Shown here one piece after another: positions 23,874 through 32,203 of a DNA stretch of 64,000 bases. How positions within the stretch are numbered: position 1 is the first letter of the stretch; each line of letters opens with the position of its first letter. The notes under the pieces were generated by a model, which was given only the letters and a program-made list of their open reading frames with translations, had not been told where the DNA came from and searched no databases. The translations under genes were made by a program, and so were the position numbers. Origin of the DNA: DASSUC01 sp035650075 (GTDB lineage: Bacteria; Actinomycetota; Actinomycetes; Mycobacteriales; Micromonosporaceae); assembly GCA_035650075.1 (NCBI GenBank), contig DASRII010000468.1, forward strand, positions 1 through 64,000. The letters run 5' to 3'.

Positions 23874-26800
23874 GTGACCCGACGCCAGCGCATCGACGAC
23901 CTGACCGCGTACGCGGTACCCGAGCAGCCCGCGCTGTCACCGTGCGGCACCGAGATCCTCTACGTCCTACGTACCAACGATGCCGGTGAAGACAAGATCG
24001 TCCGCGCGATCTGGCGGGTCGGTACCGAGTCCGGCCAGCCCCGGCAGCTCACCCGCGGCCCGGCGGACTCCTGTCCCGCGTGGTCGCCGGACGGCACCCG
24101 CGTGGCGTTCCTGCGCGCGAAGGACGGCCCGGCACAGCTGTGGGTACTGTCGATCGACGGCGGGGAGCCCGAACAGCTGACCACCCTGCCGCTGGGCGCC
24201 GGAGCGCCGGTCTGGAGCCCGGACGGTACGCGCATCGCGTTCGGGGCCGCGGTCGATCTGCACGCCGAAGCCGACGATGACGACAAGGCTCGGGCGCGCC
24301 GCGCCGCCGCTCCGATCCAGACGGACCGGCTGGACTACCAGGCCGATGGCGCGGGCCTGCTGCGCACGATGCGCAAGCACGTACACGTCCTCGAGGTGAG
24401 CACCAAGCGGTGCCGGCAGGTCACGAGCGGCGACTGGCACGCCGGCGAGCTGTCCTGGTCACCGGACTCCAACCGGCTGGCGTACGCCGCGGCTACCGCA
24501 CCGGACGCGGACCTGACGTTCTGCGCGCCGGTCTACGTCGTCGACGCGACGGCCGAGAACGCGGTGCCCGAGCAGGTCGGTCCGTCCGAAGGGGTGAGTG
24601 GGCCGGTCACGTGGACCGCCGACGGGTCGGCGCTGCTCGTCGTCAACATGTCCGGCGCGCCGACCGGCCACAGCCGGCTGCTGCGGGTGCCGCTCGACGG
24701 GGGAGCGGTCGCCGACCTGGCGGAGTCGTTGGACCGCAACGTGATGCCGGGCGGTCCGGGGTACCCGGGCGGGCTGCCGCAGCTCGTCGACGACGGCCGC
24801 GCGGTGCTGTTCTGCGTCCGCGACCGCGGCTGCACGCACCTCTACTCGGTGCCGGTCGCCGGCGGTGACCCTCGTCCGGTCGTGGCCGGCGCCGGCCGCG
24901 TCGTAGCCGGCCTGTCGGTGGCCGGCGACATGGCGGCGATCGTGCTCGCCACACCGGCGTCGCTCGGCGAGATCGTCCTCCTCGACCTGGCCGGCGGAAC
25001 GGAGACCGTTCGCACCGAGCACGGCGCAACGCTCGCCGAGGTCGAGCCGTTCGAGCGCGAGGAGCGTGAGTTCGCGATCTCCGACGGTACGGTCGTGCAC
25101 GGCTGGCTGGTCCGCGATCCGGCCGCTTCGGGACCGGGTCCCCTGCTGCTCGACATCCACGGTGGCCCGCACAACGCGTGGAACGGCGCCGCCGACGAGG
25201 TCCACCTCTACCACCAGGAGCTGGCCGCCCGCGGCTGGACCGTGCTGCTGCTCAACCCGCGGGCGAGCGACGGCTACGGCGAGCGGTTCTTCACGGCCGC
25301 ACTCGGTGCGTGGGGCGAGGCCGACGCCAAGGACTTCCTGGAGCCGATCGACCAACTGGTCGCCGAGGGCATCGCCGACCCGGCCCGGCTGGCCGTGACC
25401 GGTTACAGCTACGGCGGGTACATGACCTGCTATCTCACCAGCCGCGACGGGCGGTTCGCCGCGGCCGTGGCCGGCGGGGTGGTCAGCGACCTGACCAGCA
25501 TGGCCGGCACGTCGGACGGCGGGCACTTCCTCAGCGAGTGGGAACTGGGCGGTACGCACTGGGCCGGGCGGGACCGGTACGCCGCGATGTCGCCGCTGGC
25601 GCAGGTCGACCAGGTACGCACGCCGACACTGATCCTCCAGGGCGCGGCCGACATCCGTTGCCCGATCGGCCAGGCCCAGCAGTGGTTCACTGCCCTGCGC
25701 GAACGGGGTGTGCCCACCGGCCTGGTGCTCTACCCCGAGGCGTCGCACCTGTTCATCCTGGACGGCAAGCCATCGCACCGGATCGACTACAACCGGCGCA
25801 TCGTGGACTGGGTCGAGCAGTACGCCGCACAGGCGCGTCCGCGGATCGACGTCGCGCACTGGCGGCGCCGGTTGGCCGCGCTCGCCGAACGGCATCGTGT
25901 ACCAGGGGCCACCCTGGGCATCCTGCGCCTGCGGCCGGGCCAGGAGGACGAACTGGTCGAGGCGGCGTACGGCGTACTGAACAAGGACACCGGCATCGAG
26001 ACCACCACCGACTCGGTGTTCCAGATCGGCTCGATCTCCAAGGTGTGGACGGCCACGGTCGTCATGCAGCTCGTCGACGAAGGCCTGCTGAACCTCGACG
26101 CGCCGATCGCCGAGGTGCTGCCGGAGCTGCGCCTGACCGATCCGGACGTGGCCAAGCGGGTGACGATGCGGCACCTGCTCACGCACACCAGCGGCATCGA
26201 CGGCGACGTGTTCAGCGACACCGGGCGCGGTGACGACTGCCTGGAGAAGTACGTGGCCCAGCTCGCCGACGTCGCGCAGAACCACCCGCTCGGCGTCACG
26301 TTCTCGTACTGCAACTCGGGCTTCTCGCTGATCGGTCGGGTGATCGAGAAGCTGACCGGCGGTACCTGGGACGCCGCGGTGCGGGAGCGCGTCTTCACGC
26401 CGCTCGGCCTGACGCACACATCAACGCTGCCCGAGGAGACCCTGCTGCACCGGGTCGCGATCGGGCACGTCAGCGAGCATGGCGCCGAACCGCAACGCGC
26501 CCCGGCCTGGGGACTGCCTCGGTCGGCCGGCCCGGCCGGGCTGATCAACTCGACCGCCGCCGAGGTACTGGCGTTCGCCCGCGCGCACCTGACCGGCGGG
26601 CTCGCGCCCGACGGCACCCGGATCCTCAGCGCGGAGAGCGCCGCCGCCATGACCGACAAGCACGCCGACTTGCCGGAGAAGCACCTGCTCGGCGACTCGT
26701 GGGGACTCGGCTGGATCCGCATGGGCTGGGACGAGCGCCGGCTCATCGGCCACGACGGCAACACCATCGGGCAGTCCGCGTTCCTGCGCCTGCTGCCCGA

Positions 26801-27221
26801 CGCGGGGTTGGCCGTCTCGCTGCTGGTCAACGGCGGGAACTCGCGCGACCTCTACGAGGAGCTGTACCGCGAGATCTTCGCCGAGCTGGCGGACATCACG
26901 ATGCCGTCCCAGCTGACGCCGCCGGCCGAGCCGGTCAGCGCCGACATCACGCCGCACCTGGGTTTGTACGAGCGGGCCAGCGTCCGGATGGAGGTGCTCG
27001 CCGGCGACAGCGGACCGACCCTGCGTACCACGGTCACCGGTTCACTGGCCGCGCTCATCCCCGACCCGGTGCAGGAGTACCCGATGGTGCCGGTCGAGGA
27101 GGGCCTGTACGTCGTCAAGGAGGAGCAGGCCCGTACCTGGATACCGGTGCGGTTCTACACCTTGCCGACCGGTGAGCGGTACGTGCACTTCGGCGGCCGA
27201 GCCACCCCGAAGGTCAGCTGA
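23874..27221 (+). CDS. Bifunctional hydrolase: S9 prolyl-oligopeptidase fused to beta-lactamase-fold serine hydrolase
   Basis: 1115 residues. The first two thirds are a dipeptidyl-peptidase/acylaminoacyl-peptidase: a WD40-like propeller (RQLTRGPADSCPAWSPDGTR and VWSPDGTRIAFGA repeats, about 30-400), then an alpha/beta hydrolase with nucleophile Ser512 in GYSYGGYM, Asp in LQGAADIRCP and His in YPEASHLF. From about residue 665 a complete beta-lactamase-fold hydrolase follows, with S720-ISK723 and Y812-CN. No signal peptide is present, so it is probably cytoplasmic and acts on imported peptides. GTG 23874 has GAGGAG upstream. It follows the peptide importer after 79 bp, and a GNAT gene starts 1 base later. 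Confidence 0.92.
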   Translation: MTRRQRIDDLTAYAVPEQPALSPCGTEILYVLRTNDAGEDKIVRAIWRVGTESGQPRQLTRGPADSCPAWSPDGTRVAFLRAKDGPAQLWVLSIDGGEPEQLTTLPLGAGAPVWSPDGTRIAFGAAVDLHAEADDDDKARARRAAAPIQTDRLDYQADGAGLLRTMRKHVHVLEVSTKRCRQVTSGDWHAGELSWSPDSNRLAYAAATAPDADLTFCAPVYVVDATAENAVPEQVGPSEGVSGPVTWTADGSALLVVNMSGAPTGHSRLLRVPLDGGAVADLAESLDRNVMPGGPGYPGGLPQLVDDGRAVLFCVRDRGCTHLYSVPVAGGDPRPVVAGAGRVVAGLSVAGDMAAIVLATPASLGEIVLLDLAGGTETVRTEHGATLAEVEPFEREEREFAISDGTVVHGWLVRDPAASGPGPLLLDIHGGPHNAWNGAADEVHLYHQELAARGWTVLLLNPRASDGYGERFFTAALGAWGEADAKDFLEPIDQLVAEGIADPARLAVTGYSYGGYMTCYLTSRDGRFAAAVAGGVVSDLTSMAGTSDGGHFLSEWELGGTHWAGRDRYAAMSPLAQVDQVRTPTLILQGAADIRCPIGQAQQWFTALRERGVPTGLVLYPEASHLFILDGKPSHRIDYNRRIVDWVEQYAAQARPRIDVAHWRRRLAALAERHRVPGATLGILRLRPGQEDELVEAAYGVLNKDTGIETTTDSVFQIGSISKVWTATVVMQLVDEGLLNLDAPIAEVLPELRLTDPDVAKRVTMRHLLTHTSGIDGDVFSDTGRGDDCLEKYVAQLADVAQNHPLGVTFSYCNSGFSLIGRVIEKLTGGTWDAAVRERVFTPLGLTHTSTLPEETLLHRVAIGHVSEHGAEPQRAPAWGLPRSAGPAGLINSTAAEVLAFARAHLTGGLAPDGTRILSAESAAAMTDKHADLPEKHLLGDSWGLGWIRMGWDERRLIGHDGNTIGQSAFLRLLPDAGLAVSLLVNGGNSRDLYEELYREIFAELADITMPSQLTPPAEPVSADITPHLGLYERASVRMEVLAGDSGPTLRTTVTGSLAALIPDPVQEYPMVPVEEGLYVVKEEQARTWIPVRFYTLPTGERYVHFGGRATPKVS

Positions 27222-27222
27222 C

Positions 27223-28068
27223 ATGACCGACAAGCACGCCGCCGCCGAGGCCGCCGGCGCCGCCGCGCGGGCCGCGGGCGTCGACGTCCGCGAGATCGCC
27301 GATCTCGACGGCTTCGCGGCGGTGTGCCGGCTGTACGACGAGATCTGGCGCCCCGACGCGAGCAACCCACCCGTGACCACGGAGCTGCTGCGGGGGCTGA
27401 CGAAGGCCGGCAACTACGTCGCGGGCGCGTACGACGGTACGAAGCTCGTCGGCGCCTGCGTCGGCTTCTTCGGCGCGCCGTCGGATCCGTCGATGCACAG
27501 CCACATCGCCGGGGTCTCCGCGGCGGCGCTCGGCCGCAGCGTCGGCTTCGCCCTCAAGCTGCACCAGCGCGCGTGGGCGATGCACCGCGGGGTGACCGCG
27601 ATCCGGTGGACGTTCGACCCGCTGGTCGGTCGCAATGCCTACTTCAATCTGGTCAAGCTGGGCGCCGATGCCGCCGAGTATCTGCCGAACTTCTACGGCG
27701 GCATGCACGACGGCATCAACGCCAACGACGACACCGACCGGCTGCTCATGCACTGGGACCTGGCCTCTCCGGCGGTCGTGGCGGCGTGCGCCGGGGAGCC
27801 CAGCCCCCGCGATGTGCGGGCCGAACGCGCCGGCGGCGCGGTGGTCGGACTCGACCGGTCCGACGACGAGCGGCCCGTGCCCGGTACCGACGACGGCCCG
27901 ACGATCCTCGTCGCCGTGCCGCGGGACATCGCCGCGTTGCGGGCGGCCGAACCGGGTCGGGCCAAGGAGTGGCGACTCGCCGTCCGCGCCGTCCTCGCGC
28001 CGCTGTTGGCTGGCGGAGCGCGGGTCGCCGGCTACGACAAGACCGGATGGTACGTGGTCACGCGATGA
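27223..28068 (+). CDS. GNAT superfamily acetyltransferase (COG3375-like)
   Basis: 281 residues. ADLDGFAAVCRLYDEIWRPD at the N-terminus, GAYDGTKLVGACVGFFGAP, SHIAGVSAAALGRSVGFALKLHQRAWAMHRGV (acetyl-CoA site) and IRWTFDPLVGRNAYFNLVKLGADAAEYLPNFYG are the ordered landmarks of the predicted acetyltransferase group COG3375. Members usually stand beside an enolase-superfamily (OSBS or N-acylamino-acid/dipeptide epimerase) gene, and indeed a fragment of one follows here. The likely role is N-acylation of an amino acid or peptide. The ATG starts one base after the preceding stop. Confidence 0.85.
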   Translation: MTDKHAAAEAAGAAARAAGVDVREIADLDGFAAVCRLYDEIWRPDASNPPVTTELLRGLTKAGNYVAGAYDGTKLVGACVGFFGAPSDPSMHSHIAGVSAAALGRSVGFALKLHQRAWAMHRGVTAIRWTFDPLVGRNAYFNLVKLGADAAEYLPNFYGGMHDGINANDDTDRLLMHWDLASPAVVAACAGEPSPRDVRAERAGGAVVGLDRSDDERPVPGTDDGPTILVAVPRDIAALRAAEPGRAKEWRLAVRAVLAPLLAGGARVAGYDKTGWYVVTR

Positions 28069-28190
28069 AGCTGTCCGACATCACCGCGCCGTTCGTCCTC
28101 GACGACGGTTTCCTCCCGGTACCCACCGGACCTGGCCTTCGTCCGGATGGACAGGATCGGGAGCTGATCTCGTCAGGTACGACGAACTAG
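28065..28190 (+). pseudogene. C-terminal remnant of an enolase-superfamily enzyme (OSBS/dipeptide epimerase)
   Basis: A 41-residue frame beginning with an ATGA overlap at the GNAT stop: MKLSDITAPFVLDDGFLPVP then TGPGLRPDGQDRELISSGTTN. The pattern ITxPFxLxDGxLPVPTGPGLG is the extreme C-terminus of o-succinylbenzoate synthase and N-acylamino-acid racemase-like enzymes; the 300 or more catalytic residues before it are absent. The same operon slot next to COG3375 acetyltransferases is normally held by such a gene. Most likely a deletion removed the body and left the tail joined near the GNAT stop. It might still be translated as a short peptide. Confidence 0.55.
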
Positions 28191-28216
28191 GGTGTTGTTC
28201 TGACCCCTAGCTTCGG

Positions 28217-29869
28217 ATGGTGCTCGTCTCGGTGAACCTGCGCCCCCACGCCACCCTCGGCCGTGTGCTCGACGACCTCGGCGCCACCCTGCTCGAGCTC
28301 GTCCACGGCGACCCCGAGCGGACCGGCGATATCGGCGGCGTGGCGATCCACGACCCGCTCGAGGAGCCGGTACTGCCGCAGCACGCGCTGGTGCTCGGCG
28401 TCGGCGTGCACGAGCCGGAGGAGATCATCCGGCTGCTGCGCGTGCTCGGCCGGCACGAGGCGTGCGGGCTCGTGCTGCGGGCGCCGGTACCGGTCTCCGC
28501 CGAGGTGACCGCCGCCGCGGAGGAGTCCGGGGTCGCCCTGCTCGGGCTTACCCGGGGCGCCTCGTGGGCCCAGCTGGCGGCACTGCTGCGGTCGCTGCTC
28601 GCCGAGGGCGACGTGGGTGACGCGGGACCCGAGACGCTCGGCGGCATCCCGTCCGGCGACCTGTTCGCGCTCGCCAACGCGATCGCGGCGCTGATCGACG
28701 CGCCGGTGACGATCGAGGACCGCAGCTTGCGGGTACTGGCCTTCTCCGGCCGCCAGGACGAAGCCGACCCGTCCCGGGTGGAGACGATCCTGGGCCGGCA
28801 GGTGCCGGAACGGTACTCGCGACTGCTCGTCGACCGGGGCGTGTTCAGCGACCTGTACCGCACCGACCAGCCCGTGTACGTCGAGCCGCCGCCGGGCGGG
28901 TTGGACGACTTCTCGGTGCCCCGCGTGGCGGTCGCGGTGCGCGCCGGAGACGAGGTGCTCGGCTCGATCTGGGCCGCCGTACGCCGGCCGCTCAGCGAGG
29001 AGCGGAGCCAGGCGCTGTGCGACGCCGCCCGGCTCGTGGCGCTGCACCTGCTGCGGGTGCGGGCCGGTGCCGATGTCGAGCGCCGGCTGCGTACCGACCT
29101 GGTGAGCACGGCACTCGAGGGCGGTGTCGGGGCCCGGGAGGCGCTCACCCGGCTGGGTCTGGCCGCCCTGCCGGTCGTCGTGCTCGCCCTCGGTACCCGC
29201 GAACGGGCCGGCACGGCGCGCTCGATCGCCGCGGACGCGAGCCTCGCCACCGAACGGCAGCGGCTGAGCGACGGTCTCGCGATGCACCTCAGTGCCGTCC
29301 ACCCGCGGTGCGCGACCGCGCTCGTCGGCGATGTCGCGTACGGGCTGGTACCTGTGGCCCGGGACGGCGACGGTCAGGAGTGCGCGGTCCGCATCGCCAC
29401 CGACTTCCTCGACCGGATCGGCAACCGGGTACCGGCCGTCGTCGGGGTCGGCCCGGTCGCGCAGGACACCGCCGGGCTGGCCGACGCGCGCGCCAGTGCC
29501 GACCGTGCGCTGCGAGTGTTGCGCGCCGGTACCGGTGGCGGGCTGCGCGTCGCCCGGCTCAGCGATGTCCACGTCGAGTCGCTGATGCTGGAACTACGCG
29601 ATCTCGTCGCCGCGCGCGGCGACCGCCCGACAGGCCCGGTCGCCAAGCTGCTGGCGTACGACGAGCAGCACAACACGAACATGGTCGAGACGCTGCGGGC
29701 GTGGCTGGACGCGTTCGGCGACGTGATCGCGGCCTCGGCGGCCGTGTACGTGCACCCGAACACCTTCCGCTACCGGCTGCGGCGCCTGTCCGAGGTCAGC
29801 GGCATCGACCTGGCCGATCCGGAGACCCGCTTCGCCGCGATGCTCCAGCTCCGCGTCATCCTGCCGTGA
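28217..29869 (+). CDS. PucR/CdaR-type transcriptional regulator
   Basis: 550 residues. The N-terminal part (about 1-130) is a PucR-type purine-catabolism-like domain (RPHATLGRVLDDLGATLLEL, AVPVS...LTRGASWAQLAALL), the middle (about 150-400) a GGDEF-like/GAF-like sensor region, and the C-terminus the PucR helix-turn-helix (LLAYDEQHNTNMVETLRAWL, VHPNTFRYRLRRLSEVSGID). Such regulators usually control the adjacent catabolic operon in response to a small molecule. It follows the peptide importer/peptidase/GNAT series in the same direction, so it is the candidate regulator of that set. It ends 5 bp from the convergent methyltransferase stop. Confidence 0.9.
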   Translation: MVLVSVNLRPHATLGRVLDDLGATLLELVHGDPERTGDIGGVAIHDPLEEPVLPQHALVLGVGVHEPEEIIRLLRVLGRHEACGLVLRAPVPVSAEVTAAAEESGVALLGLTRGASWAQLAALLRSLLAEGDVGDAGPETLGGIPSGDLFALANAIAALIDAPVTIEDRSLRVLAFSGRQDEADPSRVETILGRQVPERYSRLLVDRGVFSDLYRTDQPVYVEPPPGGLDDFSVPRVAVAVRAGDEVLGSIWAAVRRPLSEERSQALCDAARLVALHLLRVRAGADVERRLRTDLVSTALEGGVGAREALTRLGLAALPVVVLALGTRERAGTARSIAADASLATERQRLSDGLAMHLSAVHPRCATALVGDVAYGLVPVARDGDGQECAVRIATDFLDRIGNRVPAVVGVGPVAQDTAGLADARASADRALRVLRAGTGGGLRVARLSDVHVESLMLELRDLVAARGDRPTGPVAKLLAYDEQHNTNMVETLRAWLDAFGDVIAASAAVYVHPNTFRYRLRRLSEVSGIDLADPETRFAAMLQLRVILP

Positions 29870-29874
29870 TCTCG

Positions 29875-30624
29875 TCAGCGTTCGGCGACCACGATCAGGC
29901 GCCGGCTGTCCGTCGACAGTGGACCGCCGCGGTCGCCGTACCCCTCGACCCGGGAGAAACCGGCCTGCAACAGCCAGTCGCGTAGCTCGGTGAAGGTGAA
30001 CAGGCGCACGAACAGCGACGTACGGCGGACCCGCCCGCCGCGCACGAAGGTCCGTTCGGTGACGACGCGGCCGGTCAGCGGATCGAGCCGGGATCGGTCG
30101 ACCATCAGGTCGTCGCCCCGATAGGTGACCAGGTGTGGCAGGAACATGCGCACCAGCCAGTCGCGGTTGTTGAGGTCGATGAGGAACCGCCCGCCCGGGT
30201 GCAGCGCGGCGGCGACCTGGCCGAGCACCCGGCGGTTGTCGTCGTCGTCGAAGTAGCCGAACGCGGTGAACCAGCTCACGACCCGATCGAACCGGTCGCG
30301 GAACGGCAGCTCGCGCATGTCGCCCTGGACATAGTCCACGGACACCCCGCGGGCGATGGCGTCGCGGCGGGCCAGGTCCAGGAACATCGGTGTGGCATCG
30401 AGGCCGGTGACCTCGGCCCCGCGGGCCGCGAGCCGGTTGGCGATGCGCCCGTGGCCGCAGGCGAGATCGAGCACCCGTATCCCGGGCCGCAGGTCCAGCA
30501 GCCGCCAGATCAGATCGACCTCGGTGTCGCTCTGAGCGTCGGTCAGCACCCCGGAGTAGAAGTACAGGTAGTCCTCGTCGAACACGCCTTCCGTGTCGAA
30601 GACATCCTCGGCCACCTCGATCAT
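29875..30624 (-). CDS. Class I SAM-dependent methyltransferase
   Basis: 249 residues. Motif I VLDLACGHGRIANRLAARGA (about 50-70), VTGLDATPMFLDLAR, the VDYVQGDMRELPF loop and FDRVVSWFTAFGYFDDDDN (motif IV) give a complete methyltransferase core. The C-terminal RTSLFVRLFTFTELRDWLLQAGF segment is typical of small-molecule methyltransferases. ATG 30624 (MIEVAEDVFDTEGVFDEDYL) is preferred over the ATG at 30717, which would overlap the divergent gene. The substrate is unknown. Confidence 0.85.
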   Translation of the reverse strand: MIEVAEDVFDTEGVFDEDYLYFYSGVLTDAQSDTEVDLIWRLLDLRPGIRVLDLACGHGRIANRLAARGAEVTGLDATPMFLDLARRDAIARGVSVDYVQGDMRELPFRDRFDRVVSWFTAFGYFDDDDNRRVLGQVAAALHPGGRFLIDLNNRDWLVRMFLPHLVTYRGDDLMVDRSRLDPLTGRVVTERTFVRGGRVRRTSLFVRLFTFTELRDWLLQAGFSRVEGYGDRGGPLSTDSRRLIVVAER

Positions 30625-30700
30625 GCTAGTCAGCTCGCTTCGAATCGGTGCACGGATCTGCCCTTGTGTATGTTGGCCGTAGGCGGAAGGAGATCGAGAG

Positions 30701-31570
30701 ATGTCTTTCAAGATCATGCCGCACGGTCGGCTGCACGAGTGGGTGGCTCACGAAGAGGGTTACTTCACGACGGAAGGGCTCGACTACACCTTCGTGCAAG
30801 AGGACGGCGACTACGGGGTCCACTCTCCGCAGCGCGACGAGGCCGGCGAGATCAGGACCGGCGCGTTCGAGACCTTCGGCGCCGGTCGGGACGGCGCGAA
30901 CGTCAGCTGCGCATGCCACTGGGCCACCAGCGCCGCCGCGAACGAGCGGTCCGGGCAGCTCATCCGCTCGGTGTACTCGGTCGCCCCGTGCGCCATCATG
31001 GTGCCGCCGGACTCGCCGATCCACCGTCCCGAGGACCTCGCGCGCGTTCCGGTCGGTGTCGGCTACCGCTCCGGCAGTCACTTCGCCACGCTGCAGGCGC
31101 TGGAGTCCGTGCTCGCCCGCGACGACATCGAGCTGACGTTCCAGGGACCACCCAACGAACGGTTGGACGCGCTGCTCGACCGGCAGGTCCCCGCCGGCAC
31201 GATGTGGGGGGTGCCGCTGTACATCGCCGAGGCGTTCGGCTTCCGCAAGGTACTGGATACCACGTTCATGATTGGCTTCGTGGTGTCCGGGGAGGACGTC
31301 GCTCCGTCCGATGTGGACAAGTACCTCGCCGGCCTTCGGCGGGCCCAGATGGCGATCGACCTCCACCCGGAGCGGTACAAGCACCACCATCTGCGGGCGG
31401 TACCGGAGAAGTACCGGGACCGCGTCGACGTGCGCGGCTTCGGGATCGGTGAGCGGGTCGTCTTCCTGCCGTACACCCGAGAGGTGTTCGCCGAAACCCA
31501 GGAGTGGACCCAGGCCCGTGGCCTCTTCCCGAAGATCTCCGTTTCCTACGACGACGTCACCGTGGGCTAG
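30701..31570 (+). CDS. NMT1/TauA-type substrate-binding protein without signal peptide
   Basis: 289 residues. MSFKIMPHGRLHEWVAHEEG and GYFTTEGLDYTFVQEDGDYG are the opening of NMT1/ThiY/SsuA-like periplasmic binding proteins, with VYSVAPCAIMVPPDSPIHRPEDLARVPVGVGYRSGSHFATL in the hinge region. There is no signal peptide, so it is probably cytoplasmic, and no ABC permease or ATPase lies beside it. Related stand-alone proteins occur with pathways for aromatic or sulfur compounds, but the ligand cannot be told. A strong GGAAGGAG ribosome site precedes the ATG. Confidence 0.72.
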   Translation: MSFKIMPHGRLHEWVAHEEGYFTTEGLDYTFVQEDGDYGVHSPQRDEAGEIRTGAFETFGAGRDGANVSCACHWATSAAANERSGQLIRSVYSVAPCAIMVPPDSPIHRPEDLARVPVGVGYRSGSHFATLQALESVLARDDIELTFQGPPNERLDALLDRQVPAGTMWGVPLYIAEAFGFRKVLDTTFMIGFVVSGEDVAPSDVDKYLAGLRRAQMAIDLHPERYKHHHLRAVPEKYRDRVDVRGFGIGERVVFLPYTREVFAETQEWTQARGLFPKISVSYDDVTVG

Positions 31571-31695
31571 CCGTTAGCGGCGTCGAACGATCTCCGCTCC
31601 AGGAAGTCCAGCAGCCGGTCGGCACTGCCCGGGCGGGCAGGCCGAGTCCGGTGCCGACGAGCCCGAGTACGACGGCCGCGATCAGCTTTCCTCGT
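31571..31695 (-). pseudogene. Possible remnant of a secreted protein gene (signal peptide fragment)
   Basis: In the 125-bp gap between the binding protein and the DUF1348 gene, the minus strand encodes RGKLIAAVVLGLVGTGLGL followed by PARA, a near-perfect signal peptide, but with no start codon. A different frame just downstream ends ADRLLDFLERRSFDAANG before a stop. The pieces look like the two ends of a decayed gene, joined out of frame. Short and not family-assigned. Confidence 0.25.
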
Positions 31696-32160
31696 CTATA
31701 GACCGAGGTCGCTCAGGCCCGGGTGGTCGTCGGGACGCCGGCCCTGCGGCCACCGGTACAACCGGTCGCCCTCGGCGATGGGTACGTCGTTGATGCTGGC
31801 GAGCCGCCGGCGCATGAGACCGTCGGCGTCGAACTCCCAGTTCTCGTTGCCGTACGAGCGGAACCAGTTGCCGGAGTCGTCGTGCCACTCGTAGGCGAAC
31901 CGCACGGCGATCCGGTCGTCGGCAAAGGCCCACAGCTCTTTGATGAGCCGGTAGTCCAGCTCGCGAGCCCATTTGCGGGTGAGGAACTCCCGGATCGCGT
32001 CCCGCCCGGTGAAGAACTCGGCCCGGTTGCGCCACTGGGAGTCCTCCGAGTACGCGAGCGCGACCTTCGCCGGGTCCCGCGTGTTCCAGGCGTCCTCGGC
32101 CATTCGCACCTTCTGCACCGCGGTCTCGTGCGTGAACGGCGGCACCGGTGGACGAGACAT
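31696..32160 (-). CDS. DUF1348 (nuclear transport factor 2-like) protein
   Basis: 154 residues, the usual length. The NTF2-fold order is clear: VQKVRMAEDAWNTRDPAKVA, LAYSEDSQWRNRAEFFTGRD, AIREFLTRKWARELDYRLIKELW, IAVRFAYEWHDDSGNWFRSYGNENWEFD and GLMRRRLASINDVPI. These residues match the DUF1348 family, small cone-shaped proteins with unproven enzymatic roles. The longer frame upstream is antisense to the threonine dehydratase-like gene; ATG 32160 gives the family N-terminus (MSRPPVPPFTHETAVQKVRM). The gene diverges from the dehydratase across 43 bp. Confidence 0.88.
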   Translation of the reverse strand: MSRPPVPPFTHETAVQKVRMAEDAWNTRDPAKVALAYSEDSQWRNRAEFFTGRDAIREFLTRKWARELDYRLIKELWAFADDRIAVRFAYEWHDDSGNWFRSYGNENWEFDADGLMRRRLASINDVPIAEGDRLYRWPQGRRPDDHPGLSDLGL

Positions 32161-32203
32161 GGCGTCAGCGTACGCGCATTCGGCGGGATGGCAGGATGGC
32201 GGC

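Noticed and set aside
24459..26417. 652-residue open frame on the minus strand
   Set aside because: Antisense to the catalytic regions of the bifunctional hydrolase, whose motifs are intact; composition is that of a mirror frame.
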